The notes under the pieces are model-generated. The model searched no databases. It was given only the letters and a program-made list of their open reading frames with translations, and was not told the DNA's origin. From the NCBI GenBank assembly GCA_016218815.1, contig JACRCX010000048.1:62001-126000 (forward strand): a stretch of 64,000 bases of DNA, in the 5' to 3' direction. Positions 43,811 to 51,820 of this stretch are shown piece after piece; the stretch's first letter is position 1, and the number at the start of each line of letters is the position of its first letter. Made by a program: the position numbers and the translations under genes. Source of the DNA: Deltaproteobacteria bacterium (GTDB lineage Bacteria; Myxococcota_A; Polyangia; DRWM01; JAAZOP01).

Positions 43811-45666
43811 GGCTGGTCTCCGGCGACGGGCGAGGCGGGGGCCTCGCGCACGAGCTGGTCGCGGAAGATGTCCACGAACGGGCCGCCGCGGGCCAGCAGC
43901 TCGTCGAACGTCCCCGTCTCGACGATGCGCCCGCCGTCGAGCACCGCGATGCGGTCGGCGCGGCGGACCGACGAGAGCCGATGGGCGATGATCAGCGTGG
44001 TGCGCCCCTGCGCGGCGCGGTCCAGCGCCGCGGCGACCTCGGCCTCCGCCGTCGCGTCCAGGGACGAGACGGCTTCGTCGAGGAGGAGGAGCGACCCTCC
44101 GTGGTACAGCGCGCGGGCGATGCAGATGCGCTGGCGCTCGCCACCGGACAGCCTTCCACCACCTTCGCCGACGTCCGTGTCGATGCCCTTCTCGAGGCGA
44201 GCGAAAAGGGGCTCGAGCCCGGCGAGGCGGGCCGCCTCCTCGACGCCGAGCTTGCCGGGCGCCGCGCCGAGGGTGATGTTGGCACGGACGGTGTCGTGGA
44301 AGAGGAAGGAGTCCTGGGGCACGACGGAAATCTGGCGGCGGACCCCGGCGCCCGCGTAGCGCTCGATCAGCTCGCCGTCCCACAGGATCGTTCCCTCGTC
44401 GGCGTCGAGGAGCCGGGAGAGGATCTGGGCGGTGGTGGTCTTGCCGGCGCCGGAGCGGCCGACCAGGGCGAAGCGCTCACCGGCGCGGATCTCGAGATCC
44501 AGGCCGTCGAGGACGACGTTGTCGCCGCGGCGGAATTTAACGCCCTGCAGCGACAAGGACCGGGCCAGGGGCGGGGGCTCGTCGACGCCCTCGCGGATGC
44601 GGGTCGGAACCCGGTCGAGCAGGCGGAAGACCCGGTCGGCGCCGGCCAGGCCGGACTGGAGGAGGTTGGCGACGGAGCCGAGGCTCTTGACCGGGCCGTA
44701 GAGCAGGAAGATGGCCGTGAAGAAGGAGACGAAGCGCTCGGGCGAGATCTCGCCGGAAGAGACGCGGCTCTGGGCGTACCAGAGGGTGCCGGCGAGGGCG
44801 GCGGCGCCGAGCAGCTCCATGAGGGGCGAGGCGAAGGCGCGGATGCGGATGGCGCGGAGCTGCTCCTCGCGGGCGCCGCGGTTGGCGGCGGCGAACCGCG
44901 CCGCCTGCGTGGCCTCGGCGCCGTGGTGGCGGATGACCGAAAGGCCGCCTGCCGTCTCCTCGACGCGGGAGGCGAGGGCGCCGAGAGCGTCCTGCGCGCC
45001 GCGCTGGGTGCGTCGCGTGCGGCGGGAGATGGCGACGATGATCCAGGAAGTGACGGGGAGGATGGCGATGGCGAGGAGTCCGAGGACGGGGTCGAGGTAG
45101 ATGGCGAGGGTGAGGAGGGCGGCGGCCTGGAGGAGGTCCCGGACCAGCGCGGTGACGCCCCAGGTGACGACGCCTTCCATGAGCGCGACGTCGATCATGA
45201 AACGCGAGGCGAGGTCCCCGCGCTCGTCGGCGAGGAGCTGATCGGGGGCGAGGCTGAGGACGCGATCCATCAGGTTGCGGCGGATGTCGTGGATCGTGTT
45301 CTGACCGACGGCGCCCATGAGGGACAGCTCGCCGTAGGAGGCCAAGCCCTTGACGATCGCGAGGCCGACGACCATGACGGAGAGCAGCACGGCCATGTTG
45401 CCGGGGTCGGTGGCGAGCCAGTCGCCCAGCCAGCGGCCCACGGCCCCGAAGCCGGAAGGACTGCCGCCGCCGGCATAGATGAAGCGCAGGAGAGGCCCGA
45501 CCACGTAGGCGTAGGCGCTCGTGGTCAGGGCGAGGAGCAGCATGCACGCGGCGGCGGCGAACAGGCGAGTGCGGTAGGGCGCGGCGAGGCGGAGCACGCG
45601 GCGGAAGACGGCGCGAGGCTGCTCGACCTTCGTGTGGGAGAACGTCCGGTAGAGCCTGCTCCACAT
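43807..45666 (-). CDS. MsbA-like ABC exporter (fused membrane and ATPase domains)
   Basis: 619 residues, a half-transporter that dimerises. Six helices lie in about residues 30-330. The ATPase domain has Walker A GRSGAGKTTT, signature LSGGERQR, Walker B SLLLLDEAVSSLD and the switch IIAHRLS. The length and order fit lipid A/lipid exporters (MsbA) and related glycolipid exporters. It follows the 45680 gene by 13 bp and overlaps the HAD gene, forming a three-gene operon. Lipid or glycolipid export matches the neighbourhood, but the substrate is inferred. Confidence 0.85.
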   Translation of the reverse strand: MWSRLYRTFSHTKVEQPRAVFRRVLRLAAPYRTRLFAAAACMLLLALTTSAYAYVVGPLLRFIYAGGGSPSGFGAVGRWLGDWLATDPGNMAVLLSVMVVGLAIVKGLASYGELSLMGAVGQNTIHDIRRNLMDRVLSLAPDQLLADERGDLASRFMIDVALMEGVVTWGVTALVRDLLQAAALLTLAIYLDPVLGLLAIAILPVTSWIIVAISRRTRRTQRGAQDALGALASRVEETAGGLSVIRHHGAEATQAARFAAANRGAREEQLRAIRIRAFASPLMELLGAAALAGTLWYAQSRVSSGEISPERFVSFFTAIFLLYGPVKSLGSVANLLQSGLAGADRVFRLLDRVPTRIREGVDEPPPLARSLSLQGVKFRRGDNVVLDGLDLEIRAGERFALVGRSGAGKTTTAQILSRLLDADEGTILWDGELIERYAGAGVRRQISVVPQDSFLFHDTVRANITLGAAPGKLGVEEAARLAGLEPLFARLEKGIDTDVGEGGGRLSGGERQRICIARALYHGGSLLLLDEAVSSLDATAEAEVAAALDRAAQGRTTLIIAHRLSSVRRADRIAVLDGGRIVETGTFDELLARGGPFVDIFRDQLVREAPASPVAGDQP

Positions 45667-45679
45667 CGGGGACGGACGC

Positions 45680-46237
45680 CTAGCGCGGACTGAGGAAGAA
45701 ACGCGCCGTCAGCTCGTGGTGCGCCTCGCCCAGGGCATCGATGTCCACGGTCGTGAGGCCCAGGCGCAGGATGACGCGCTCGACAGGGGACGTTTCGCCA
45801 AAGGGGTGGATGCCGCGGGACGCGGCGCGGTGGCGGAAGATGGCGTTCATGCCGGGCAGCGGGAACGGCTGCGACAGCTCGATGTGGGCGCTCGTGCGGC
45901 GCTGCCCGCCGGTGAGCGTGGCGCCGAGCAGCGAGTGATCCTCGCCGCGGCGGTTGGTGGCGCGGTCGACGACGGCGATGCAGCGCATCGTGCCGTCGAT
46001 CAGGTAGATCCGGTTGCGCGTCCAGATCTCCACGGCGACCCAATTGACCGCGGAGTCGGTGTGCGAGACGCCGCGGCGCTTGATGACCATCAGCTCCAGG
46101 GGTGCCCCGCGGGGACCGCTGCGACCCTTCATGTTGTAGACGCGCGTGTCGTCGGGGTCGGGCTCGTTGTCCGCCTCGCCGCCTTCCGCCTCCTCGCGGT
46201 CCTGGGAACCGACGATCGAGTGACGGGTCGTGCGCAT
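45680..46237 (-). CDS. Hypothetical protein
   Basis: 185 residues; not recognised. The N-terminal 45 residues are charged and probably disordered (REEAEGGEADNEPDPDD). The rest is a beta-rich domain containing LELMVIKRRGVSH, WVAVEIWTRNRIYLIDGTMRCIAVVDR and QPFPLPGMNAIFRH. No membrane segment or metal motif is visible. It is the first gene of the operon with the MsbA-like exporter and HAD phosphatase; a repeat-filled gap (46238-46322) separates it from aroC. Confidence 0.6.
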   Translation of the reverse strand: MRTTRHSIVGSQDREEAEGGEADNEPDPDDTRVYNMKGRSGPRGAPLELMVIKRRGVSHTDSAVNWVAVEIWTRNRIYLIDGTMRCIAVVDRATNRRGEDHSLLGATLTGGQRRTSAHIELSQPFPLPGMNAIFRHRAASRGIHPFGETSPVERVILRLGLTTVDIDALGEAHHELTARFFLSPR

Positions 46238-46273
46238 CGCATGTTAGCCTACCATCGATGCAGGGGAATTTCG

Positions 46274-46313
46274 CGCAAAGACCGCAAAGGACACGCAAAG
46301 GACGCAAAGGAGG
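46274..46313. repeat. CGCAAAGG direct repeat
   Basis: Four CGCAAAG cores separated by 2-4 bp in the 85-bp gap after aroC. This type of direct repeat is familiar from intergenic regions of several bacterial phyla; its role is unknown. Confidence 0.65.
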
Positions 46314-46322
46314 GAAGGGAAC

Positions 46323-47393
46323 TCAGGGGGGAGGGGGGGAGAAGGCGCGGAGGGCTCCCTGGCGCAAGGCGGCGTCGGCCAGGACGAGGGCGGTCATGGC
46401 CTCGGCGACCGGGACGATGCGCGGGGCGATGCACGGATCGTGACGGCCGCGGGTACGGATGCGGGCCGCACGGCCGACCACGTCGATCGTGTCCTGCTCG
46501 ATGTCGATGGTGGACGTGGGCTTGATGGCGATGCGGGCGACGATCGGGGCGCCGTTGGAGATGCCGCCCAGGATCCCGCCGGCGTGGTTGGAGGCGGAGC
46601 CATGCGGGGTGAGGGGGTCGTTGGCGAGGCTGCCTTGCATGCGCGCGAGGGCGAAGCCGTCGCCGAACTCGACGGCCTTGACCGCGCCGATGGAGAGCAG
46701 GGCGGCGCCGAGGCGGGCGTCGAGCTTTCCGAAGACGGGGTCGCCCCAGCCCGGCGGCACGCCCGTCGCGACGACCTCGACGATGCCGCCGACCGAGTCG
46801 CCCGCAGCCTGGGCCTTGCGGATCGCGGCGGCCATGCGTGCCGCGGCGCGGGCGTCGCCGCAGCGGAGCGGGTTGCGTGCGGCCACGGCGAGGTCGCGGC
46901 GCACGGCGGGAATGCCGGCGACCTCGATCACCTGCGCGGCGACCTCGACGCCGAGCGGTCCGAGGAGCAGCTTGGCCACGGCGCCGGCGGCGACACGGGC
47001 CGCCGTCTCCCGGCCCGAAAGGCGGCCGCCGCCGCGCCAGTCCCGCACGCCGTACTTGGCCCACCAGGTCCAGTCGCCGTGCCCCGGACGGAAGCGATCC
47101 CGCAGCGGCTCGTAGTCGGCCGGCCGCGCGTCGCGGCTGGCAATGACCAGACAGACCGGGGCGCCGGTCGTGACGCCTTCGAACACGCCGGACAGGACGC
47201 GGACACGATCGCGCTCGCGGCGCGCCGAGACCAGATCGGACGTCCCCGGGCGCCGGCGGTCCAGCTCCCGCTGCACGAAGCGCAAGTCCAGGTGCAGGCC
47301 GGGGGGCACGCCGTCGAGCACGGCGCCGATCGCCGGCCCGTGCGACTCACCGAACGTCACGACCCGGAAGATCTCGCCGAGCACGTTCGACAT
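46323..47393 (-). CDS. aroC: Chorismate synthase
   Basis: 356 residues from ATG 47393 with GAGGAGG upstream. FGESHGPAIGAVLDG (about residues 14-28), RRPGTSDLVS and GDWTWWAKYGVRDWRGGGR are family signatures, and GGILGGISNGAPI and KPTSTI complete the FMN/substrate site. It removes phosphate from EPSP to give chorismate, with reduced FMN. The start lies 47 bp inside the end of the aroA-aroK gene, so translation is coupled. The C-terminus is slightly short but complete. Confidence 0.94.
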   Translation of the reverse strand: MSNVLGEIFRVVTFGESHGPAIGAVLDGVPPGLHLDLRFVQRELDRRRPGTSDLVSARRERDRVRVLSGVFEGVTTGAPVCLVIASRDARPADYEPLRDRFRPGHGDWTWWAKYGVRDWRGGGRLSGRETAARVAAGAVAKLLLGPLGVEVAAQVIEVAGIPAVRRDLAVAARNPLRCGDARAAARMAAAIRKAQAAGDSVGGIVEVVATGVPPGWGDPVFGKLDARLGAALLSIGAVKAVEFGDGFALARMQGSLANDPLTPHGSASNHAGGILGGISNGAPIVARIAIKPTSTIDIEQDTIDVVGRAARIRTRGRHDPCIAPRIVPVAEAMTALVLADAALRQGALRAFSPPPP

Positions 47394-49167
47394 CGCCCAG
47401 AACCTCCTCGGGGCTCCGCCCCGCGGTCGGAACGCGGACCGCAGCGCACGCACGGTACAATGGTTCGCGCTCGCGGGCGACGATCTCCTCTTCCTCCAAC
47501 CCGCCGCGTCCGGTGAGGGGCGGTCTGGTCGAGCCGGCGATGCGGGCCGCGCGCACCGCCGGCGGCGCGTCCAGCCATACCGCGGCCCCCGAACGCCGCA
47601 GCGCCTCGCGAACGCCGGCGTCCAGGACGCAGCCGCCGCCGGTAGCGACGACCAGGCCGTCGCGCGCCAGCAGCTCGAGCATCACCTCGCGCTCCAGCTC
47701 GCGGAAGCGGCCCTCTCCGCGCCGCGCGAAGATCTCCGGGATCGACTCGCCCGCGCGCCGTTCGAGCTCGGCGTCCGCATCGACGAACTCGAGGCCCAGC
47801 TTCGCGGCGGCAAGGCGGCCGACCGTGGTCTTGCCGGAGCCGCGGAGGCCGACGAGGAAGAGGCTGGTGGCTGGTGGCTGGCGGAAGCGGTCCAGAACCT
47901 CCCAGAAGAGAGGGTAGGACTTGGAGACGCATTCGGGGTCGGCGATGCGCAGGTGCGGGAGACGGAGCGAAAGAAGACCGAAGGCCATGGCCATGCGGTG
48001 ATCGCGATGGGGATCGAGGGTTGTTGGTTCTTGGTCGGTCGATCGGGTCCCTGTTGTTGGTCCGGCCCCGGCATCCGAACCGCGGGCTTCAGCCCGCGGC
48101 TGCTGCGGGTCAGGCAGCCGCGCCCTGAAGGGCGCGGTTCCGTGTTCCGGGCCCCAGGCCGAGCCGATGACGAGGCCGTCGGGCAGTTCCTCGACAGGGA
48201 TCCCGGCGATCCGGAAACCCTCGGCCAGCACCCGGAGGCGGTCGCTCTCCTTGATCCGCGCGTGGGCGACGTTGCGGATCTCGGTGGGTCCGCCGGCAAA
48301 AGCGGCGGCGGCGGCCAGCGGGGGGACGAGATCCGGACAGTCGCCCAGGTCGAAACGATGCGGCCCCGGCTCGGCGAGGCGATCGAGAAAGCCGACGATG
48401 GCACGATCGCCCTGGGCCGATTCGGGGCGGACGTTGGGGATCCGAACGTCGCGACCCGTGATGCGGCCCGCGGCGAGGACGAACGCCGCGCTCGACCAGT
48501 CGCCCTCGACCTCGAAGCGGTCGCAGCGCAAGGCTCCCGGCTCGACGCGGAAGGCATCGCGCGACTCGTGCACGCGAGCTCCGAACCGGCGCATGACGTC
48601 CAGGGTGAGAACGAGATACGGCCGCGACACCGCGGCGCCGCGGAGACAAACGGTCAGACCGGATGGCAAGCGGGGAGCGACGAGGAGCAGGGCGCTTACG
48701 AACTGGCTGCTGCTCGTCGCGTCGACCTCCACCTCGGGCGGCGGAGCGGTGCGGCGGTGGAGAGTGAGCGGCGGGAAGCCGGGCTCGGCATCCCAGCGGA
48801 CTTCGACTCCGAGGGATGCGAGCGCAGCCGCGAGGTCGCCGATGGGGCGGCGGCGCATTTGCTCGTCGCCGTCGAGCGTCAGCGGGCCGTCGAGCAGGAG
48901 CGAGAGGGCGGCGGTGAAGCGGATGGTGGTGCCGGCGTTGCCGCAAGGGAGGGGGGAGTGCGGGGAGTGCGGGGAGTGCGGGAAGCGCGGGGAGTGCGGG
49001 GGGCCGGCGGTGGAGGCCCCGAGGGCCTGGAGGGCATTGCGGAGGTAGCGCGAATCGTCGCAGTCGAGGGCGCCGACCAGCTCGGTGGGGGACTCGGCGA
49101 GGGCGGCGAGCACCAGCGCGCGCTGGGTGATGCTCTTCGAGCCGGGAACGGCGACGACCAGCGTCAT
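47347..49167 (-). CDS. aroA-aroK: Bifunctional EPSP synthase-shikimate kinase (AroA-AroK fusion) with repeat-encoded insertions
   Basis: 606 residues in one frame; ATG 49167 overlaps the aroB stop. EPSP synthase (about 1-427): PGSKSITQRALVLAAL, CGNAGTTIRF, DGDEQMRRRPIGDL, DATSSSQFVSALLL, ARIKESDRLRVLAEGF, HRDHRMAMAF. Shikimate kinase (about 436-606): FLVGLRGSGKTTVGRLAA, RELEREVMLEL, ATGGGCVL, TRPPL. The two steps are consecutive in the pathway only after the order is reversed (kinase first, then EPSP synthase). Three segments are encoded by repeats: residues about 58-72 (9-bp array), about 343-383 (palindromic element plus heptads) and about 428-435 (heptads) at the fusion joint. All catalytic motifs are intact, so both activities are expected. 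Confidence 0.9.
   Translation of the reverse strand: MTLVVAVPGSKSITQRALVLAALAESPTELVGALDCDDSRYLRNALQALGASTAGPPHSPRFPHSPHSPHSPLPCGNAGTTIRFTAALSLLLDGPLTLDGDEQMRRRPIGDLAAALASLGVEVRWDAEPGFPPLTLHRRTAPPPEVEVDATSSSQFVSALLLVAPRLPSGLTVCLRGAAVSRPYLVLTLDVMRRFGARVHESRDAFRVEPGALRCDRFEVEGDWSSAAFVLAAGRITGRDVRIPNVRPESAQGDRAIVGFLDRLAEPGPHRFDLGDCPDLVPPLAAAAAFAGGPTEIRNVAHARIKESDRLRVLAEGFRIAGIPVEELPDGLVIGSAWGPEHGTAPFRARLPDPQQPRAEARGSDAGAGPTTGTRSTDQEPTTLDPHRDHRMAMAFGLLSLRLPHLRIADPECVSKSYPLFWEVLDRFRQPPATSLFLVGLRGSGKTTVGRLAAAKLGLEFVDADAELERRAGESIPEIFARRGEGRFRELEREVMLELLARDGLVVATGGGCVLDAGVREALRRSGAAVWLDAPPAVRAARIAGSTRPPLTGRGGLEEEEIVAREREPLYRACAAVRVPTAGRSPEEVLGDVERARRDLPGRDVR
47864..47884. repeat. Heptad repeat at the AroA-AroK junction
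   Basis: CTGGTGG, CTGGTGG, CTGGCGG in phase. On the coding strand it encodes the linker RQPPATS joining EPSP synthase to shikimate kinase. Confidence 0.8.
48019..48060. repeat. Heptad repeat inside aroA
   Basis: GGTTGTT, GGTTCTT, GGTCGGT in phase, then more degenerate units. The complement of the 34.7 kb array, with a 20-base identity. Encodes part of the insertion just before HRDHR. Confidence 0.8.
48077..48140. repeat. Composite palindromic element (BIME-like), copy 1, inside aroA
   Basis: Two hairpins, A with core GGGCTTCAGCCC and B with core GCCCTGAAGGGC, are bounded by outer GAACCGCG and CGCGGTTC, which can also pair. It is translated as part of the aroA insertion (TAPFRARLPDPQQPRAEARG). 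The copy at 50266 has the same two hairpins in the opposite orientation. Confidence 0.85.
48953..48997. repeat. 9-bp tandem repeat GGGGAGTGC inside aroA
   Basis: Five in-phase 9-bp units. Being a multiple of three, the array gives an in-frame tripeptide repeat, PHS, in a loop just before the conserved CGNAGTT motif. It belongs to the family at 42248 and 57025. Confidence 0.85.
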
Positions 49168-50393
49168 GCGGGAACCCCGGCAGCGGAGCCGCCGGAGGAC
49201 GCGCGACGGTTCCACGCGGTCCGCAGCTCGGCCAAAGAAACGGGACCCGTCCAGTCGCGGCGGGCGCGGATGGCGGTACCCAGGGCGCCGGGGAGCGCGA
49301 CGTGGAGCGCGCCGGCACGGTTCTTCTTGTCCACGGCCAGGAACGGGGCGAGGCGCGCGAAAGGCGTCGGATCGAAGGTGGGGAGGCCCAGGCGCCCGTG
49401 CAAGGCCACAAGCCGATCGCGGGCGGCACGCGCGAGAATGCCGCGGGCGACGGCGACGTCCGCCTCGACGACCATGCCGACGGCGACGGCGAGGCCGTGC
49501 GGCACGCGGTGCCCGGAGGCGGATTCGAGCGCGTGGGCGATGGTGTGGCCGAAGTTGAGGACCGCACGCAGGCCTGCCTCGAACGGGTCGCGCCGCACGA
49601 CCTCGAGCTTGACGCGCAGGGCGGCGAGGAGGAGGTCGGCGTCGAGGGCGTGAGGTCGTCGCAGACGCAAGGCGCTCCGCTCCAGGACCGCGAACAGCCT
49701 CGCGTCGCCGATGACCGCGTGCTTGACCATCTCGGCCAGGCCGCACCGCCACTCGACCGGCGGCAGCGTCCGGAGGAAGCGAGGATCGATGAGGACCGCC
49801 GCGGGGAAGTGGAAGGCGCCGACAAGGTTCTTCCCTCCGGGGACATCGACGCCCGTCTTCCCGCCGACGGCGGCGTCGATTTGGGCCAGCAGCGTGGTGG
49901 GGACGTAGATCGACGGGACGCCGCGAAGGTAGGTGGCGGCGACGAAGCCGGCCAGATCCAGGGCGACGCCGCCGCCGAGGGCGACGACGCAGGTGTCGCG
50001 ACCGAGACGAGCGCGCAGGAGTCGGTCCTCGAGCGCGGCCTTCATCTCGCGAGTCTTGCTTCGTTCGCCGGGAGGGAAGGAGAAGACGCGGACGACGGGG
50101 GCGCAGCGGGCGAGCCGGCGGAGGATCGATGGGCCGTGCAGGCGGAGGACGCGGCGGTCGGCGATCAGGGCGGCCGCGCGCCATTCGGGGCGCCAGAGGC
50201 GGGGGAGGGCGTCGAGCGCGCCGGAGGCGACGACGGGGGAGAGGTTCTTGGTTCGAAGCGGAACCGAACCGCGCCCTTCAGGGCGCGGCTGCGGCTTGAC
50301 GGAAGCCGCGGGCTGAAGCCCGCGGTTCGGGTTCCGGCTGAGGACTGAGGACCGAGAACCGAGAACTGCCGGTCGCCGCGGTGCCACGCTCAT
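49164..50393 (-). CDS. aroB: 3-dehydroquinate synthase with repeat-encoded N-terminal extension
   Basis: 409 residues; ATG 50393 overlaps the response-regulator stop (ATGA). VVALGGGVALDLAGFVAATY, PTTLLAQIDAAVGGKTGVD and NFGHTIAHALES are the NAD, metal and substrate motifs. It cyclises DAHP to 3-dehydroquinate. The normal N-terminal strand resumes only at about residue 43 (SVPLRTKNLSPVVASGAL); residues about 9-43 are encoded by a heptad array and a palindromic element, so the enzyme carries a foreign tail or uses an undetected internal start. No good internal start is visible between. Confidence 0.9.
   Translation of the reverse strand: MSVAPRRPAVLGSRSSVLSRNPNRGLQPAASVKPQPRPEGRGSVPLRTKNLSPVVASGALDALPRLWRPEWRAAALIADRRVLRLHGPSILRRLARCAPVVRVFSFPPGERSKTREMKAALEDRLLRARLGRDTCVVALGGGVALDLAGFVAATYLRGVPSIYVPTTLLAQIDAAVGGKTGVDVPGGKNLVGAFHFPAAVLIDPRFLRTLPPVEWRCGLAEMVKHAVIGDARLFAVLERSALRLRRPHALDADLLLAALRVKLEVVRRDPFEAGLRAVLNFGHTIAHALESASGHRVPHGLAVAVGMVVEADVAVARGILARAARDRLVALHGRLGLPTFDPTPFARLAPFLAVDKKNRAGALHVALPGALGTAIRARRDWTGPVSLAELRTAWNRRASSGGSAAGVPA
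50266..50328. repeat. Composite palindromic element (BIME-like), copy 2, at aroB start
   Basis: Hairpin GCCCTTCAGGGC then hairpin GGGCTGAAGCCC, bounded by GAACCGCG and CGCGGTTC: the inverse orientation of the 48077 copy, 2.1 kb away. It encodes part of the AroB N-terminal extension. Confidence 0.85.
50336..50370. repeat. Heptad repeat at aroB start
   Basis: GGCTGAG, GACTGAG, GACCGAG, AACCGAG, AACTGCC in phase, directly beside the palindromic element, within the first 20 codons of aroB. Confidence 0.8.
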
Positions 50394-51820
50394 CCCTCGC
50401 TGCCGCGGTCCTCGTCCGAGCGGATGCCGAACTTCTCGAGGCGGCGGAGGAGCTGGAAGCGGCTGATGCCGAGGAGGCGGGCGGCCTCGGTCTTGACGCC
50501 GCGGGAGCGCCCGAGGGCCTCCTGGATCATGCGGCGCTCGAGGCTCTCCAGGGTGTCGACGCCGGGGACGAAATCGACGGGGACGCCGTTCGGCGGCGTG
50601 CGCCGCTCCGGGCCGGAGACCGCGCGCCGGACCATGCGCTCCGGAAGGTGCCGCGCCTCGATCCGGCCGGACTCGGCGATGATCACCGCACGCTCGATCG
50701 CGTTCTTCAGCTCGCGCACGTTGCCGGGGTAGTCGTACGCCAGGAGGGCTTGCCGGGTCTCCAGAGGCAGGGGCTCGATAGGCTTGCCGAGTTGCTGGGC
50801 GTAGAAGCCGAGGAAGTGCTCGGCGAGCAGCAGCACGTCCTCGCCGCGCTCGCGCAGCGGCGGCAGGTGCACGGGGAAGACCGAGAGCCGCTCGTACAGG
50901 TCAAAGCGGAACGTGCCCTGGCGGACCTGCTGCAGCAGGTCGCGGTTGGTGGCGGCGACGATGCGGGCGCGGACCTGGCAGAGCTTGCTGGAGCCGAGCC
51001 GCTGGAAGGTGCGGTTCTCCAGGACGCGCAGCAGCTTGCCCTGCAGGGCGGGATCCATGTCGCCGATCTCGTCGAGGAAGACGGTGCCGCCGGCCGCCGC
51101 CTCCAGATGGCCCTCGGTCGACCGCTCGGCCCCGGTGAAGGAGCCCTTCTCGTGGCCGAAGAGGAGGCTCTCGACGAGGTTGGCGGGGAGGGCGACGCAG
51201 TCGACCGTGACCAGGGGGCTGCCGGGCCTGGTGGACAGCCGGTGGAGGTGCTGGACCGCGACCTCCTTGCCGGCGCCGCTCTCGCCGACCAGGAGGACGG
51301 TGGTGTCGGCGGACGCGGCGACCTGCTCGAGCATGCGGACGACGTTGACGATGCCGGGCGAGCGGCCGAGCAGACCGTCGCGCTTGTGCTCCTGGAGATC
51401 GGTCAGCTCGCTCCGGACGGCCTCCCGCCTGCGGACCTCGAGCACGCGCTCGACGATCCGTGCCGTCGTCGCCTCCTTGACGATGTAGTCCTCCGCACCC
51501 TGGCGCATGGCCTGCACCGCCGAGGGGATGGTCTGGTAGGCGGTCATGACGACCACGGAGCAGTCCGGCTGTCGCGCGAGGAGCTTGGGGATGATGCGGA
51601 TGCCGTCGTCGTCGGGGAGCTTATGATCCAGCAGGATGACCTGGTACTCGCCGGTCGCGGCGCGCTCAAGGGCCTCGGCCGCCGTGTAGGCGACGTCGGC
51701 GGCGACGTCGCGGCGGCCGAGCTCGCGTGCGACGGCACGGGCGAAGAGCTGCTCGTCGTCCACCACCAGGGCGCGGAAGGCGGCGGCGTGTTCCCCGGGC
51801 TGCGGCTGGACCTGGTTCAT
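50390..51820 (-). CDS. NtrC-family sigma54-dependent response regulator
   Basis: 476 residues. The receiver domain (about 15-130) has VVDDEQ, the phospho-acceptor Asp in ILLDHKLPDDDG and the Lys in YIVKEA. The AAA+ domain (about 165-390) has Walker A VGESGAGKE, the sigma54 loop GSFTGAE (a GAFTGA variant with Ser), Walker B GGTVFLDEIGD and the arginine finger region. The C-terminal Fis-type helix-turn-helix is KTEAARLLGISRFQLLRRLE. It is coupled to the kinase gene (ATGA) and to aroB. Its target promoters may include those of this operon; I see no clear -24/-12 site. Confidence 0.9.
   Translation of the reverse strand: MNQVQPQPGEHAAAFRALVVDDEQLFARAVARELGRRDVAADVAYTAAEALERAATGEYQVILLDHKLPDDDGIRIIPKLLARQPDCSVVVMTAYQTIPSAVQAMRQGAEDYIVKEATTARIVERVLEVRRREAVRSELTDLQEHKRDGLLGRSPGIVNVVRMLEQVAASADTTVLLVGESGAGKEVAVQHLHRLSTRPGSPLVTVDCVALPANLVESLLFGHEKGSFTGAERSTEGHLEAAAGGTVFLDEIGDMDPALQGKLLRVLENRTFQRLGSSKLCQVRARIVAATNRDLLQQVRQGTFRFDLYERLSVFPVHLPPLRERGEDVLLLAEHFLGFYAQQLGKPIEPLPLETRQALLAYDYPGNVRELKNAIERAVIIAESGRIEARHLPERMVRRAVSGPERRTPPNGVPVDFVPGVDTLESLERRMIQEALGRSRGVKTEAARLLGISRFQLLRRLEKFGIRSDEDRGSEG

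Noticed and set aside
43755..50328. Insertion sequence or transposon
   Set aside because: The elements are short palindromes with no transposase, terminal inverted repeats of IS type or visible target duplications.
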